From the NCBI GenBank assembly GCA_014885115.2, contig WKLE02002335.1, positions 1 through 29,531 of the forward strand: a stretch of DNA of 29,531 nucleotides, in the 5' to 3' direction. The notes below the pieces were generated by a model. The model searched no databases. It saw only the letters and a list, made by a program, of their open reading frames with translations, and had not been told where the DNA came from. Both the position numbers and the translations under genes were made by a program. Positions 9,867 through 18,573 of the stretch are shown here, one piece after another (positions within the stretch are counted from its first letter, which is position 1; every line of letters starts with the position of its first letter). This DNA comes from Asterionellopsis glacialis (Eukaryota; Bacillariophyta; Plagiogrammaphyceae; Rhaphoneidales; Asterionellopsidaceae).

Positions 9867-9999
9867 ACAAGAACAATCAACCAAATGTAATGGCATAAAG
9901 AAGAAAAAGACACAACATCAATTAACCAAACATAATAACACAAAGAAGAAAAAAGATATGACAACAATCAACCAAACATAATAACAAAGAATGGAAAAT
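9867..9999 (+). repeat. Short tandem repeat, about 3 units of 45-46 bp
   Basis: Three A-rich units share the order ACAA-CAATCAACCAAA-TAATAACA-AAAGAAGAAAAA. The shared CCAAA word falls at 9881, 9926 and 9972, giving spacings of 45 and 46. The third unit is cut short. An open frame runs through it, but its Lys/Gln/Thr composition just reflects the repeat. Confidence 0.7.
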
Positions 10000-10199
10000 G
10001 GTAAGAGTGAAGGTACTATTTAATTATTTGAGGAATACTGAAAGAAGAGGTCATCATTGTTGAAAAAAAAAAATAGAGATTTGGGTCCCATTAGCATTGT
10101 TCATGACTAACAAGATGATGTGTGCTACAGGCAAGACAGTTGATCTTTGTGTCTTGACTAATATTCAGGCACACATAAAACCAGATTCTTTTTTCTGAT

Positions 10200-10248
10200 T
10201 GATTCTTTTTGTGGACCTGATTCTTTTTTACTTCCACAAAAAGAATCA
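10200..10248. repeat. Perfect 16-bp inverted repeat (hairpin)
   Basis: TGATTCTTTTTGTGGA (10200-10215) is perfectly complementary to TCCACAAAAAGAATCA (10233-10248). The 17-base loop itself contains another CTGATTCTTTTTT, and a further CAGATTCTTTTTT lies just upstream at 10182-10194, so the T-rich arm occurs three times in a row. Confidence 0.75.
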
Positions 10249-11704
10249 GATGGGAGATGGTCAGGACCAAAGAATTAGGAATAATAAACTATTGAAGGGG
10301 GGGTTGATCAGACAAAAATTAATGATTTTTTTTCTGATTTTTTTTTGTCTCTTAAAAACAAACACTTTTTAGTGCTCATTTTTCCTGGTATGACTGCAGC
10401 AATATTTCCACTGTACAATTTGGTACAGACCTACAAGAGATATCATTTTTCTTGTTTGAAAAACTGAACACTCTTTAATGTTCCCTCTCTTTTTATTGTC
10501 TCAGCTATTCTTTTTGCTTTATTTGTAGTTTTCAGCATCTAGCTTATGGCTATACCTCTTCTTTTTTTGTTTGCCTGCCTGCTTTATTACATGTTTGCTG
10601 TTTTTCATAGAATTCACTTGTTGTTGCACACCATTGGCAATAATGTAAAACAATACATGGTAGTGACACAGCAAAGCACTTTGATGTACCCTGGTTGCAA
10701 CCTGGCATTTATTGGTGATATTATAAAATGATGATGATAGGTTGTTGTGTTTCTTTAAACATGTCTTGCACATTAATTTGGATTGTTCTTGTGTTGCATT
10801 TGACAAAACTTGCTTTTCTAGTGATTTTGAGTGTTTGTGAATGGTGTACCAATGTCTCTTTTCAGAATAAGTTTTTTTGTTTCTCTAACTATTCTTCTAT
10901 TCTATTCTCTAAATTGAAATTCCACATGTCAAAGAATGCTTGTCTAACCTTTGAAAATTCATCTATGGGGATGACCCTAAAAATTGAAAAAAGTTGCACT
11001 TGCTGTTACAAAAAGAGACTGGGATTTTAAGTTTTTCTTTGCTACAGTTTTACTTTTGTAAATTTCCCACCCACCTCAAGTATGGACAGTTTAGAAAAAA
11101 AGGAAATTGTAGATGGTGAAAAAAATCTGATGATTGTAAGTTTGTTGTTGACATGCAAACCTTGAACTTATGTGGAGTTAGAAAAAAATATAGTTTGAAG
11201 AACACTACTACTGTAGGTAGTATATACTACAAATCAAAAATTAACAATCATCTTTTCAAAAGCATCCTTTCAAACAAGTTAATCTAATTAAAATATATGA
11301 TATAACAGGACCTGTTGGTGTAGTTGATTGTACATTAGTGGAAGCCAAAAGTGAATGGCACAACAAGAATGTAAATAAATTTCGAAGTAATACGACTGTA
11401 AGATCTACGTTACCATAACCATAAAACTCGACAACCAGCAGGCCAAGAAGAACAAAATAAATTCTAATTGTAAAATTTAATATTTTACTGCAAGAAGGTT
11501 GCAATTGTTTAAACTTTATATGGTTTTTTTCATCAGTTTGCAGCTGGTTGTTGATTTACAATAAATTAAATGATGTTATTCTTTTGTCTTCGATATATTT
11601 TTTATGCATCTCGTGCTTTATTCACGTAGTCCTACTTTCAAGGTTCCATGTGTACATATAATATATATAATTCTGATAAATGATTGGGTAATTCAATGCT
11701 TTAT

Positions 11705-11806
11705 TGACGTCATCATCACGTGTACAAAACGAGCACTAAAAAGTGCAAGTTTTTCTCTCATTGAAATAGAATTATTCTTGAATGACGTCACGCGAAAATG
11801 TGACGT
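11705..11806. promoter_or_regulatory. Cluster of CRE-type (TGACGT) motifs with a G-box
   Basis: Two full palindromic CREs, TGACGTCA at 11705-11712 and 11783-11790, and a half-site TGACGT at 11801-11806 lie within 102 bases, with the G-box CACGTG at 11717-11722. In Phaeodactylum tricornutum, TGACGT-type elements in the PtCA1 promoter mediate CO2/cAMP and light responses through bZIP factors. Here the cluster is about 400 bases before the ATG of the plastid protein at 12210, the nearest gene downstream. Motifs are seen directly; function is inferred. Confidence 0.5.
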
Positions 11807-12209
11807 GGGGATATTTTCCTTTTTCTTGTCTCTGCTGTACTACCGGTACTGTAACAACTCCTAACAGGTACAGTATTAGGACTAGTCATATGGAGGACAT
11901 ATTCTAATGAAAGATACCTTCGCTCCTCATCATGTCTACAGCCTAGCATCGTATGGATTATAGTGCGATCTTGAGATCGTGTTGTGTTTCTTGCTCTTTC
12001 TCGCTCCTAGCTGTATGCCTGCAAGAAAAAACCACGATATCTACTCGTACGAAACAAAAACACCAACTCATCATCTTCTTCCACTCACCTGCCTTGTCGT
12101 CGACAGTCAATGCAAGGACACCAGAGCGGCCACTGAATTCTCATTATAGGTGTCTCTTCTGAGTGACTAATCATAACTATTTCTTGTAATTTCACCACAT
12201 TGACGCAAG

Positions 12210-14549
12210 ATGAAATATCTAGGGGTACAACAGCTCATTATTACCACAGTTCTTTGTGTTTTATTCCTACTTCAGGATGTAAAAGCCTTTAATTCATTGT
12301 TTTCGTCTAGCAAACGTACAACGAATGCACTTCAGAATAATAAAAAATTAGTGGTTCAGAACATAAATAACAAAGAGATTGGATCGACGTTGACGCAAAC
12401 ATTCCTTCCAAAAGACAAGAGAGGTAGCACTAAATCAACTCCTCTTCAGGCATCATCAGCATTATCATCAATCTCCAACACAGCTGGAAATGACAATCCA
12501 AAAAGATTTTCATTGGGTGTTGTAGTTCGACGATTGCGTACTATTTGTGCCTATATACTTACCAAACGAAGAGTACGTCATACATTGGCAATAGCCTTGG
12601 CAGCATTTACATTCCGTAATACAGCACCTGCAAATGCTGCTGCTGCTGCTGCGGCAGCGGGACCAAAAGCCGCAGTCACCGCACCCAAAACTGTGACTCG
12701 TAAAACTCCTCCCAAACAAACGACAAAGAAACCAAAAAATGCCGTTTCAAGTACTACTACGGCTACCACCACCAAACAAGAGGAACGGGTTGTGGCAGCT
12801 GTGTTTGATGGATCTGTGGCCATGGTAGCTGCAGGGTCTATAGTTGTAACATACAACAAAAAAGATATTAGTAGTCGTGGCATTAATGGCAAGCGGGATG
12901 AGGACGAGGACAGCGAATTGGATACTGTTGTCGTCGAAGAAATACCCTTGACTCTGGAAGAAAAAAAGGAATTGGCCGGACAAAAGGCTGTTCAAGAAAT
13001 TTTAGATACCTATGAAACATCAACTAAAGCAAAGGCAGAAGAAGAAGAACTTGCCAAAAGTTATGAAACATCGAAAGCAAAGGCATTAAAGGCAGAAGAA
13101 GAACTTGCCAAAAAAACTGCTGCTGTCTTGGTAGCAGAAGAAAAAGCAGCTAAACTCATGAGTGAAACGAATGCAGCAGCAGAAGCAGCTGCTACTAGTT
13201 CTGAAGCTGTAACAGATGAAACAACGATGTTGTCTACACCATCCTCTTCTACGAAAGTTGATGTACTTGAAACCACTGAAAATGAAAAAGAAGCAGAAGT
13301 AGAAGTATCAGAACCAACAGCAGAAGAAGTAGATATCAATATGAATGATTCTACTACAGAAACAGCGACTGTAGAAGATACTTCTGCAACTACAACTGAT
13401 GTTGAAGAGGAAGAAGAAGACAATACTGTTATGATGGATGAAGATGAAGCCATGGGATGGGGAATTCCTCTTCCCAAGATGAAAGAAGTTGTCGAGAAAG
13501 ATGATGTTTCCTCCAAAATAGTCAACAAGGAGAAAGAAGATGTTACGGTTGTTGCTGTTGGTGAAGAAGAGGTTACAGTTTCAGATTCAGTAATTCCTAT
13601 TTTGGTAGCTGAGGCTGAAGCATTTGAAGCTGCTGTAAATGCCATGGAAGGTGATACTGATTCTGTTAAGGACGACGATGGTGAATGGGGAAAAGCAATA
13701 GATGCTGCTGCTGATCGAGCTACTGCTGCTGTAGAAGAAATTAAAGAAATTATTGCCGAGGCAACTACTCCCGAGGAAGAAAAAAAAGACAAGACTGATA
13801 CTGAACTCAAGGTTGAAGCAGAAGTAGCTGCAGAAATAGCTTTAGCGGAGGCAGAAGAAGCAATTGCATCTGTGGAAGAAGTTAAACGTCCAAAATCGAT
13901 CGAAGAAAATTCACAAGCACCAGAAGTAGATGAGGGCAAACTAGTCCGTATGAAAGCATCCACCAAAATTGTGAATGCCAAACCAACCGATTCATCGTCA
14001 TCTTTGGCTTTAATACCAGTCAACGAAGATACGGTGCAGTTTACATCCGGTATTGTAGGTGGCGCTATTGGGTTTGCTGTGGGCGGTCCTGCCGTTGGGG
14101 CTATTGCGGCAGCTGCTGCCAATTATATTAGCCGCAAGGAAGAAGGCGAACTTCATGATATTGTGGAGGCTGTATCCATCAAGACGATCGCAGTTCTCAA
14201 TTATTTTGGTAGCGTTGAAAAGAAATATACATTATTAGAAAATGCAAGAGCTGCTCTTGTGGCTACATTAGACAGAGTCAAGGATAGCAAGACTGTGGAT
14301 CCAGCCAGAATTGAAGATCTAGAAACAAAAATAGTTCAAGTTACTGATCGAATGGCGCAATTGAATAAAGATTACCTATTGATCGATACAGCACTTATTG
14401 CAGGTCAAGTAGGAGTACGTGGTCTTGGTGATATTGTAGAAAAGGTTGTCAAGACAAGTTCTGATTTGAATGATGAATATTTAATTACTGATCGGGTATT
14501 AGAAGCTATTCGAAAAGCTGCAGATAGAGTGAAAGCAAGTACGTCTTAA
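12210..14549 (+). CDS. Plastid-targeted acidic coiled-coil protein with lumen/membrane-type second signal, function unknown
   Basis: The 779-residue protein starts with a signal peptide (1-26, ending QDVKA) followed by Phe27 and an S/T/K-rich transit-like segment (FNSLFSSSKRTT), the diatom plastid presequence pattern. A second targeting element follows: twin Arg (120-121), hydrophobic core (about 126-134) and an ANA site (141-143), as in Tat-type thylakoid signals. Residues 143-150 are poly-Ala and 151-185 are basic and Pro/Thr-rich. The middle (about 240-600) is strongly acidic with predicted coiled coil, including a 17-codon tandem duplication. A glycine-zipper hydrophobic stretch (about 611-634) precedes a conserved-looking helical C-terminal domain (about 635-779). 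I recognise no enzyme motif; a scaffold or membrane-shaping plastid protein is possible. The single exon begins at the first Met. Confidence 0.85.
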   Translation: MKYLGVQQLIITTVLCVLFLLQDVKAFNSLFSSSKRTTNALQNNKKLVVQNINNKEIGSTLTQTFLPKDKRGSTKSTPLQASSALSSISNTAGNDNPKRFSLGVVVRRLRTICAYILTKRRVRHTLAIALAAFTFRNTAPANAAAAAAAAGPKAAVTAPKTVTRKTPPKQTTKKPKNAVSSTTTATTTKQEERVVAAVFDGSVAMVAAGSIVVTYNKKDISSRGINGKRDEDEDSELDTVVVEEIPLTLEEKKELAGQKAVQEILDTYETSTKAKAEEEELAKSYETSKAKALKAEEELAKKTAAVLVAEEKAAKLMSETNAAAEAAATSSEAVTDETTMLSTPSSSTKVDVLETTENEKEAEVEVSEPTAEEVDINMNDSTTETATVEDTSATTTDVEEEEEDNTVMMDEDEAMGWGIPLPKMKEVVEKDDVSSKIVNKEKEDVTVVAVGEEEVTVSDSVIPILVAEAEAFEAAVNAMEGDTDSVKDDDGEWGKAIDAAADRATAAVEEIKEIIAEATTPEEEKKDKTDTELKVEAEVAAEIALAEAEEAIASVEEVKRPKSIEENSQAPEVDEGKLVRMKASTKIVNAKPTDSSSSLALIPVNEDTVQFTSGIVGGAIGFAVGGPAVGAIAAAAANYISRKEEGELHDIVEAVSIKTIAVLNYFGSVEKKYTLLENARAALVATLDRVKDSKTVDPARIEDLETKIVQVTDRMAQLNKDYLLIDTALIAGQVGVRGLGDIVEKVVKTSSDLNDEYLITDRVLEAIRKAADRVKASTS
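13011..13112 (+). repeat. 51-bp in-frame tandem duplication in the coiled-coil region
   Basis: TATGAAACATC begins at both 13011 and 13062, 51 bases apart, and both copies continue into AAAGCAAAGGCA and GAAGAAGAACTTGCCAAAA. It encodes two versions of 'YETS-KAKA--EEELAK'. The copies have small internal length differences, so the event is not very recent. Confidence 0.7.
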
Positions 14550-14859
14550 CAAACAGATGGCTTGTGTTTAACGAAATAATGCGTAGGGTTTTATACAGAC
14601 ATATTGTGCTTTGACTTTAGAATGATGTCTCTACCAAACACTTTCATGATTGTCCAGTTACGAGAAGCCTTCGTTTAAAAAGCTAGAAATAAAGTAAGCA
14701 GGTAAAGACAGGAATTACTGATTTAGGGGGAGGGGGCAAGTCTTCTGATGGAACGTTGATCACTTGCACACCCCGTTCTGACTTTTTGGAGAGTTTACAA
14801 ATCAATCTTCAAAACACCTCAAACTACTCTTCAAAACACCTCAAAGTACCTTGTCATGT

Positions 14860-15420
14860 TTGCAGTTTAACCTTGGAACCCCGAAAGGAAGCCTTTCGAA
14901 CAAGACCGTTGGTTTCGGTGACTTCCTTGGAAATTCTAGAAATCGAGTTTGTAGTCTCTAGTCTCTAGAGAGTACTACATACGCTTCAAAAGCAACCTGT
15001 GAAGTTTGTATTTTAAACGTGAACAAAAGCAGGACTCCTAAAAGAACACGTTCGAACACATACCGTTGGTTTGAAGGTACACCTTCAATTTCAAGATTGA
15101 AGTAGCCGTAGATGATTTGTTGATTATTCCTAAAAAGAGTTTAAAAAAACACGAGAAGTTCTGTCTCTCTAGAAGACCACCACACAAAGTTCAAACTTGA
15201 ACAAAAAACGGCATTCCTAACAGAACCCTCTCCAACACTGCCCATTGTTTTCCTTAAGGCAAATTGTAGCAAGTTCATTTCTTGCACACCCGTCATGACT
15301 ACCGTATCTTGAAGTTTAGAAACTGAAGATTGAAGTTTAGAGCACCATTGTGCAACTCATGCACACCCACAAAAGTAAGTTGATGTGTGTGAGTGTGCTT
15401 TCAACTTGAACAAAACACAC
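14860..15420 (+). repeat. Old, degenerate tandem repeat (units about 145-210 bp)
   Basis: Related blocks begin near 14862, 15008, 15189 and 15399. The best-matching pair shares the order AACAAAA-GCA-TCCTAA-AGAAC-C-AACAC-CCGTTG-TTT (about 15020-15072 and 15199-15252). The first block has CGAACAAGACCGTTGGTTT in the equivalent place (14897-14915). Inside are adjacent inverted repeats TTGAAGGT-ac-ACCTTCAA (15071-15088) and CTTCAAT-ttcaag-ATTGAAG (from 15083), and a direct repeat TTGAAGTTTAGA at 15309 and 15330. Unit boundaries are uncertain. Confidence 0.45.
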
Positions 15421-16679
15421 TTTTTGTCGCATTTCTGAATCAGGAGATACGAGATAGAGATGTAAGACATTTACTTCTTCATATTGGAACCACAACACGT
15501 ATGATTCAGAACTTGCCTTGAATTTCATATTTTCTACGTCATTGCGTTTGTTGCTGATTCATTTGAAAACAATAATCTATCCTCAAGTACGTGTGTGTAA
15601 AGTAGTGATCACAATGGAGCTAGCTAATAGGTACTTTTTAGGTACCATACTTCTTTGTTGTTCAGATTGCTTCTTTTTTAGGCCTTTTCAGAGCTTTGGT
15701 GCCACTAGTTCTTTCTTGTTCCTTGTTAGCTTTTGGGTACCCTAGTTTTTTCTTGTTAACATTTCTCCAGAGAAAATGCACGTCATACCATTATGGAATT
15801 TACGTGAGTAACTACAGTACTTTCAAGTGTTCTGGTGTAGTTGAAGTCAACTGTCCAAAAACGTTGAAGTATTAGAGAAGCAAGACAGTTCTCCCCTTTT
15901 CAAAATGGGATTGGTAGTGTAAAATGAATAGACCATTTTTTATTACTTTACAGCTATTGATCACGTACAGTAGCGAACCTTTCTAAAGATTCACCGCGAT
16001 CTCTTTCGTCAGCCAGTGAGAATTTTACAAAATGGAATGACAATTCTGACTCAATCCAAGAGTTGCATGACTATCGTGCTGCAAGTTAGTAGTAATAAGG
16101 TGTTTCAGTTGTCGCTCTTCATATTTGCAGTATCTCACGGGGGTGAGATATTTTGGTATTGAATAAATAGATTGAGTGAGGTCAGCGACCATGCATTTTA
16201 TTACTTATGAACCCAAGCGGCGTTGTGTGTTTGGGAGGGCAGAGCGGGGTGCGGTATTCGTTAGAGCATGTCATCAAAGTACCGAACAGATGTAAAGAAG
16301 AAACACATCAAAAACTAGCAGATGTTATATGTCAAGTTATGGTGTTCTCGTTTTTCTGTCTGATTTGTGACGTTTTACCATCTGACGTTGTTTCTTGTTT
16401 CTTCAAGTCAAATGAACAGAAACAGCATTTTTCTCTGCTATTTACATTATTGTGTCTTTCCTTTTTACTTACAAACTATTTGCCCAACAAGGGGGTGTTC
16501 CAGTCTACATCATCTATCTAAAAATGTTTAACTGTACCAATCTACAGTGGGAATCTAGTATGCCGAAAACAGACAGGAGAGACAGTATGTCACTTGTCAG
16601 AGAGAGCAGTTGACGGAAATACAAATCCGAGATTCATACTAACAACCACAGTACAGATAACTGGTTGGCAATAAGTACC

Positions 16680-16831
16680 CCTTCAAGTATTATGAAGTAT
16701 CAAGCTTGAATTTTGCTGGAATTCGAAAGCCAATCAAGTTTTCTAAAACCGTCGTTGCACCAAACGACTGAAACCCTTCAAGTGTGATGGACCTGCAAAC
16801 TTGAATGTTGTTGGAATTCGAAGGCAAATCA
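16680..16831 (+). repeat. Direct repeat of 57 bp at 95-bp spacing
   Basis: Segments 16680-16736 and 16775-16831 align without gaps with 12 mismatches by my count (about 79% identity). Both begin CCTTCAAGT and share CTTGAAT-TTG-TGGAATTCGAA-GC-AATCA. The 38 bases between them are unrelated. This may be the remnant of a longer tandem array. Confidence 0.75.
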
Positions 16832-17588
16832 TACGTGAAAAAGAGTTAACATAATACAGCAATCGGAACTGTACAGTACTGAAAGTGTAGATTGTAGAGG
16901 GTGTATTTTTGAGAATTTAAAAGGTCTGTGTACGAGTACGCACAAAAGAGCACGAAAAGGCGAATCCGAAGGGTAGATGAATTTGTGGCGGTTTCTTGGA
17001 TAATCCGAAAGGAATATTTTGGGAGGGGCTATTCTATACTTTTACACTCTGATCGATTATTATGATACGTACAAGTGACTAGTAAAACATATGTTGTTAT
17101 AGATAGAACAGAAAAGGAACAATGTCAGCTGATATCGTAGAATCCTAAAAGTCTACACTTTTTGTTAGTCTCCATTGTTGTGACAGTTTCTTTGGGTCGT
17201 ATTGGTTGTCATGCATACTCTTTGATCTACGGATATTAAGGAATAATCTTGTTTCTCATTTAAGCAAAGGAGGGTGTTCATCTGTCAAGGGGGTGTTCCT
17301 TTTTTTTTGCATCCGATTATTGGAGGTTCGCTTTCTCTCCCAAGTATCTTTTTTCCGAATTTCTCCTAATTATAAAATACCGGTTTTCCATGCAACAATG
17401 TTTTTACTTTAAAAGTATCTCTATTGAAAAGTACCGCGTCATTTGATAGAACTTAACAGAGTGTAGTAATTCACAGCGTTAAGAGTATCAGTTGTTGCCA
17501 TTATAGCGTCGCTCTGTTCGAATGACCAACCACTAAGACCATGACCAATGAAAGAAATTTTCTGTTCATGTGCTGTTCTTTCTGATAC

Positions 17589-17889
17589 AAAATTTATTCG
17601 AATTGCCTACCTGCAAAGTTCTTTTATCAAATGAATCTAGAGTCGTTGTAGAAAATGCTCAACAAAAGTGTACACGTCAAACCTTGACGGAATACTAGAA
17701 TTCTTTCCCGAATTCTTTATGACACGTATATGGCTTCTGTGAACTTACTATGGTTGAATCAATACACAGTTCAAGTATACCGTTCTTTGATTGACACAGT
17801 TTTTCGTCATGTTGCCAGCACGAGCAGGATTTTTCTCTGCAAAAAAATTTATTCGCTCTTGAATCGGTCTCTCATAAAAAATTTATTCG
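17589..17889 (+). promoter_or_regulatory. Three copies of AAAATTTATTCG upstream of the gene at 17953
   Basis: The exact 12-mer AAAATTTATTCG occurs at 17589-17600, 17844-17855 and 17878-17889. The last two are 34 bases apart and end about 65 bases before the ATG. Repeated identical motifs near a start suggest transcription factor sites, or a 5' UTR element; neither is shown. Confidence 0.35.
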
Positions 17890-17952
17890 CACAAGTAGCA
17901 AACAGGTCATTTTCACTCTGTTCTCACAACAACAACAAATTGTGAAACAATC

Positions 17953-18573
17953 ATGACATCTATTCATCGTACGAGTTTCTACACACATCAGAAGCAGAAT
18001 ACCAATGCTTACAGTCGTCTTCAAGAACTTCTATCATCATCATCCTCTCCAAATTCCTCATTGTCAAGCTTAACCAAAACTGTTTGTTCACGTATTAAAT
18101 CTAATCTTGACTGTGAACTTATTCCTACCAAGGAATCTTCTTCGGACAGTTTTCGTCTTGAATGCACATCGAACGATGGACAAGAAGAACTTGAAAAAGG
18201 TACTACTCAAGAGCAAACGGAACAAGATAAAGAAGAACCCAAATCATCCATACGTAGGAATGTATCATTCAATAATATCGAAATTCGACGATACAATGTG
18301 ACATTGGGTAAACATTTGAATGAATACGATCTTGGACCATCTGTTACATTGGACTGGTCTTACCATGAAAATGAAGAAGAAAGGCGTACTGTAGATGACT
18401 ATGAAAATGAAAGATTGACATCTCGTCGAAGTACAGAAGATTTATGTGCACTAAGCAGATTAGAACGTGAAGAACTGTTACAAGCGCAGGGATTCAACAA
18501 AAACCTGTTGGATAGGGTGACTCAATCATCTGCTGTTCGCAAAAGCTGGAAAAATAGTTTAGATGAATTCTAA
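17953..18573 (+). CDS. Small diatom-type conserved hypothetical protein with VSF...VTLG...W.Y core
   Basis: The 206-residue protein has no signal peptide or membrane segment. The first 100 residues are Ser-rich then acidic. The core (about 100-137) reads RRNVSFNNIEIRRYNVTLG then GPSVTLDWSY, and a C-terminal helix (about 169-189, 'RLEREELLQAQGFNKNLLDRV') follows. From memory, this pairing (a 'V.F..V..R.Y...LG...GP....W.Y' core plus an 'R..LL...G....I' helix) recurs in many hypothetical proteins of diatoms, often annotated without function; I cannot check that here. The start ATG sits in an AATC context 11 bases after an in-frame stop-rich stretch. It is likely nuclear or cytosolic. The neighbour downstream is convergent. 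Confidence 0.75.
   Translation: MTSIHRTSFYTHQKQNTNAYSRLQELLSSSSSPNSSLSSLTKTVCSRIKSNLDCELIPTKESSSDSFRLECTSNDGQEELEKGTTQEQTEQDKEEPKSSIRRNVSFNNIEIRRYNVTLGKHLNEYDLGPSVTLDWSYHENEEERRTVDDYENERLTSRRSTEDLCALSRLEREELLQAQGFNKNLLDRVTQSSAVRKSWKNSLDEF

Larger units (their letters stand above)
8827..12209. other. AT-rich gene desert (3.4 kb)
   Basis: No frame here has a recognisable domain, signal peptide or typical codon pattern. Hand-counted GC is 374 of 1140 (32.8%) over 10021-11160, against 87 of 180 (48%) for a sample of the subtilase catalytic region (1501-1680). It contains hairpins at 9222-9241, 9365-9403 and 10200-10248, a tandem repeat at 9867-9999, long T and A runs (10326-10345), and a CRE-motif cluster at 11705-11806. 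The right end (about 11830-12209) is probably the promoter and 5' UTR of the plastid protein gene. Confidence 0.55.
14550..17952. other. Gene desert (3.4 kb) with diverged repeats
   Basis: No frame shows a recognisable domain; the longest, 16207-16521, has no family features I can name. The word TTGAAG/CTTCAA is common from about 14990 to 16850. Repeats are listed separately (14860-15420, 16680-16831, 17589-17889). Inspection for tRNA T-arm consensus and snRNA sequences found nothing convincing. The last 400 bases probably hold the promoter of the gene at 17953. Confidence 0.5.

Noticed and set aside
11953..12162. 69-codon frame just before the plastid protein gene
   Set aside because: Likely in the 5' leader or promoter; no conserved features, and the downstream frame already has a complete targeting signal.
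13061..14122. Long minus-strand open frame (353 codons), Ser/Ala-rich
   Set aside because: It is the antisense shadow of the acidic, Glu/Ala-rich coding region at 12210-14549; the composition mirrors GAA/GCA codons and no domain is visible.
16207..16521. 104-codon open frame in the second gene desert
   Set aside because: Has hydrophobic stretches but no recognisable family and no supporting context; could be a relic but I cannot support it.
17480..17535. GTTCGAAT word resembling a tRNA T-arm
   Set aside because: No matching acceptor stem or anticodon arm around it and the T-stem does not pair.
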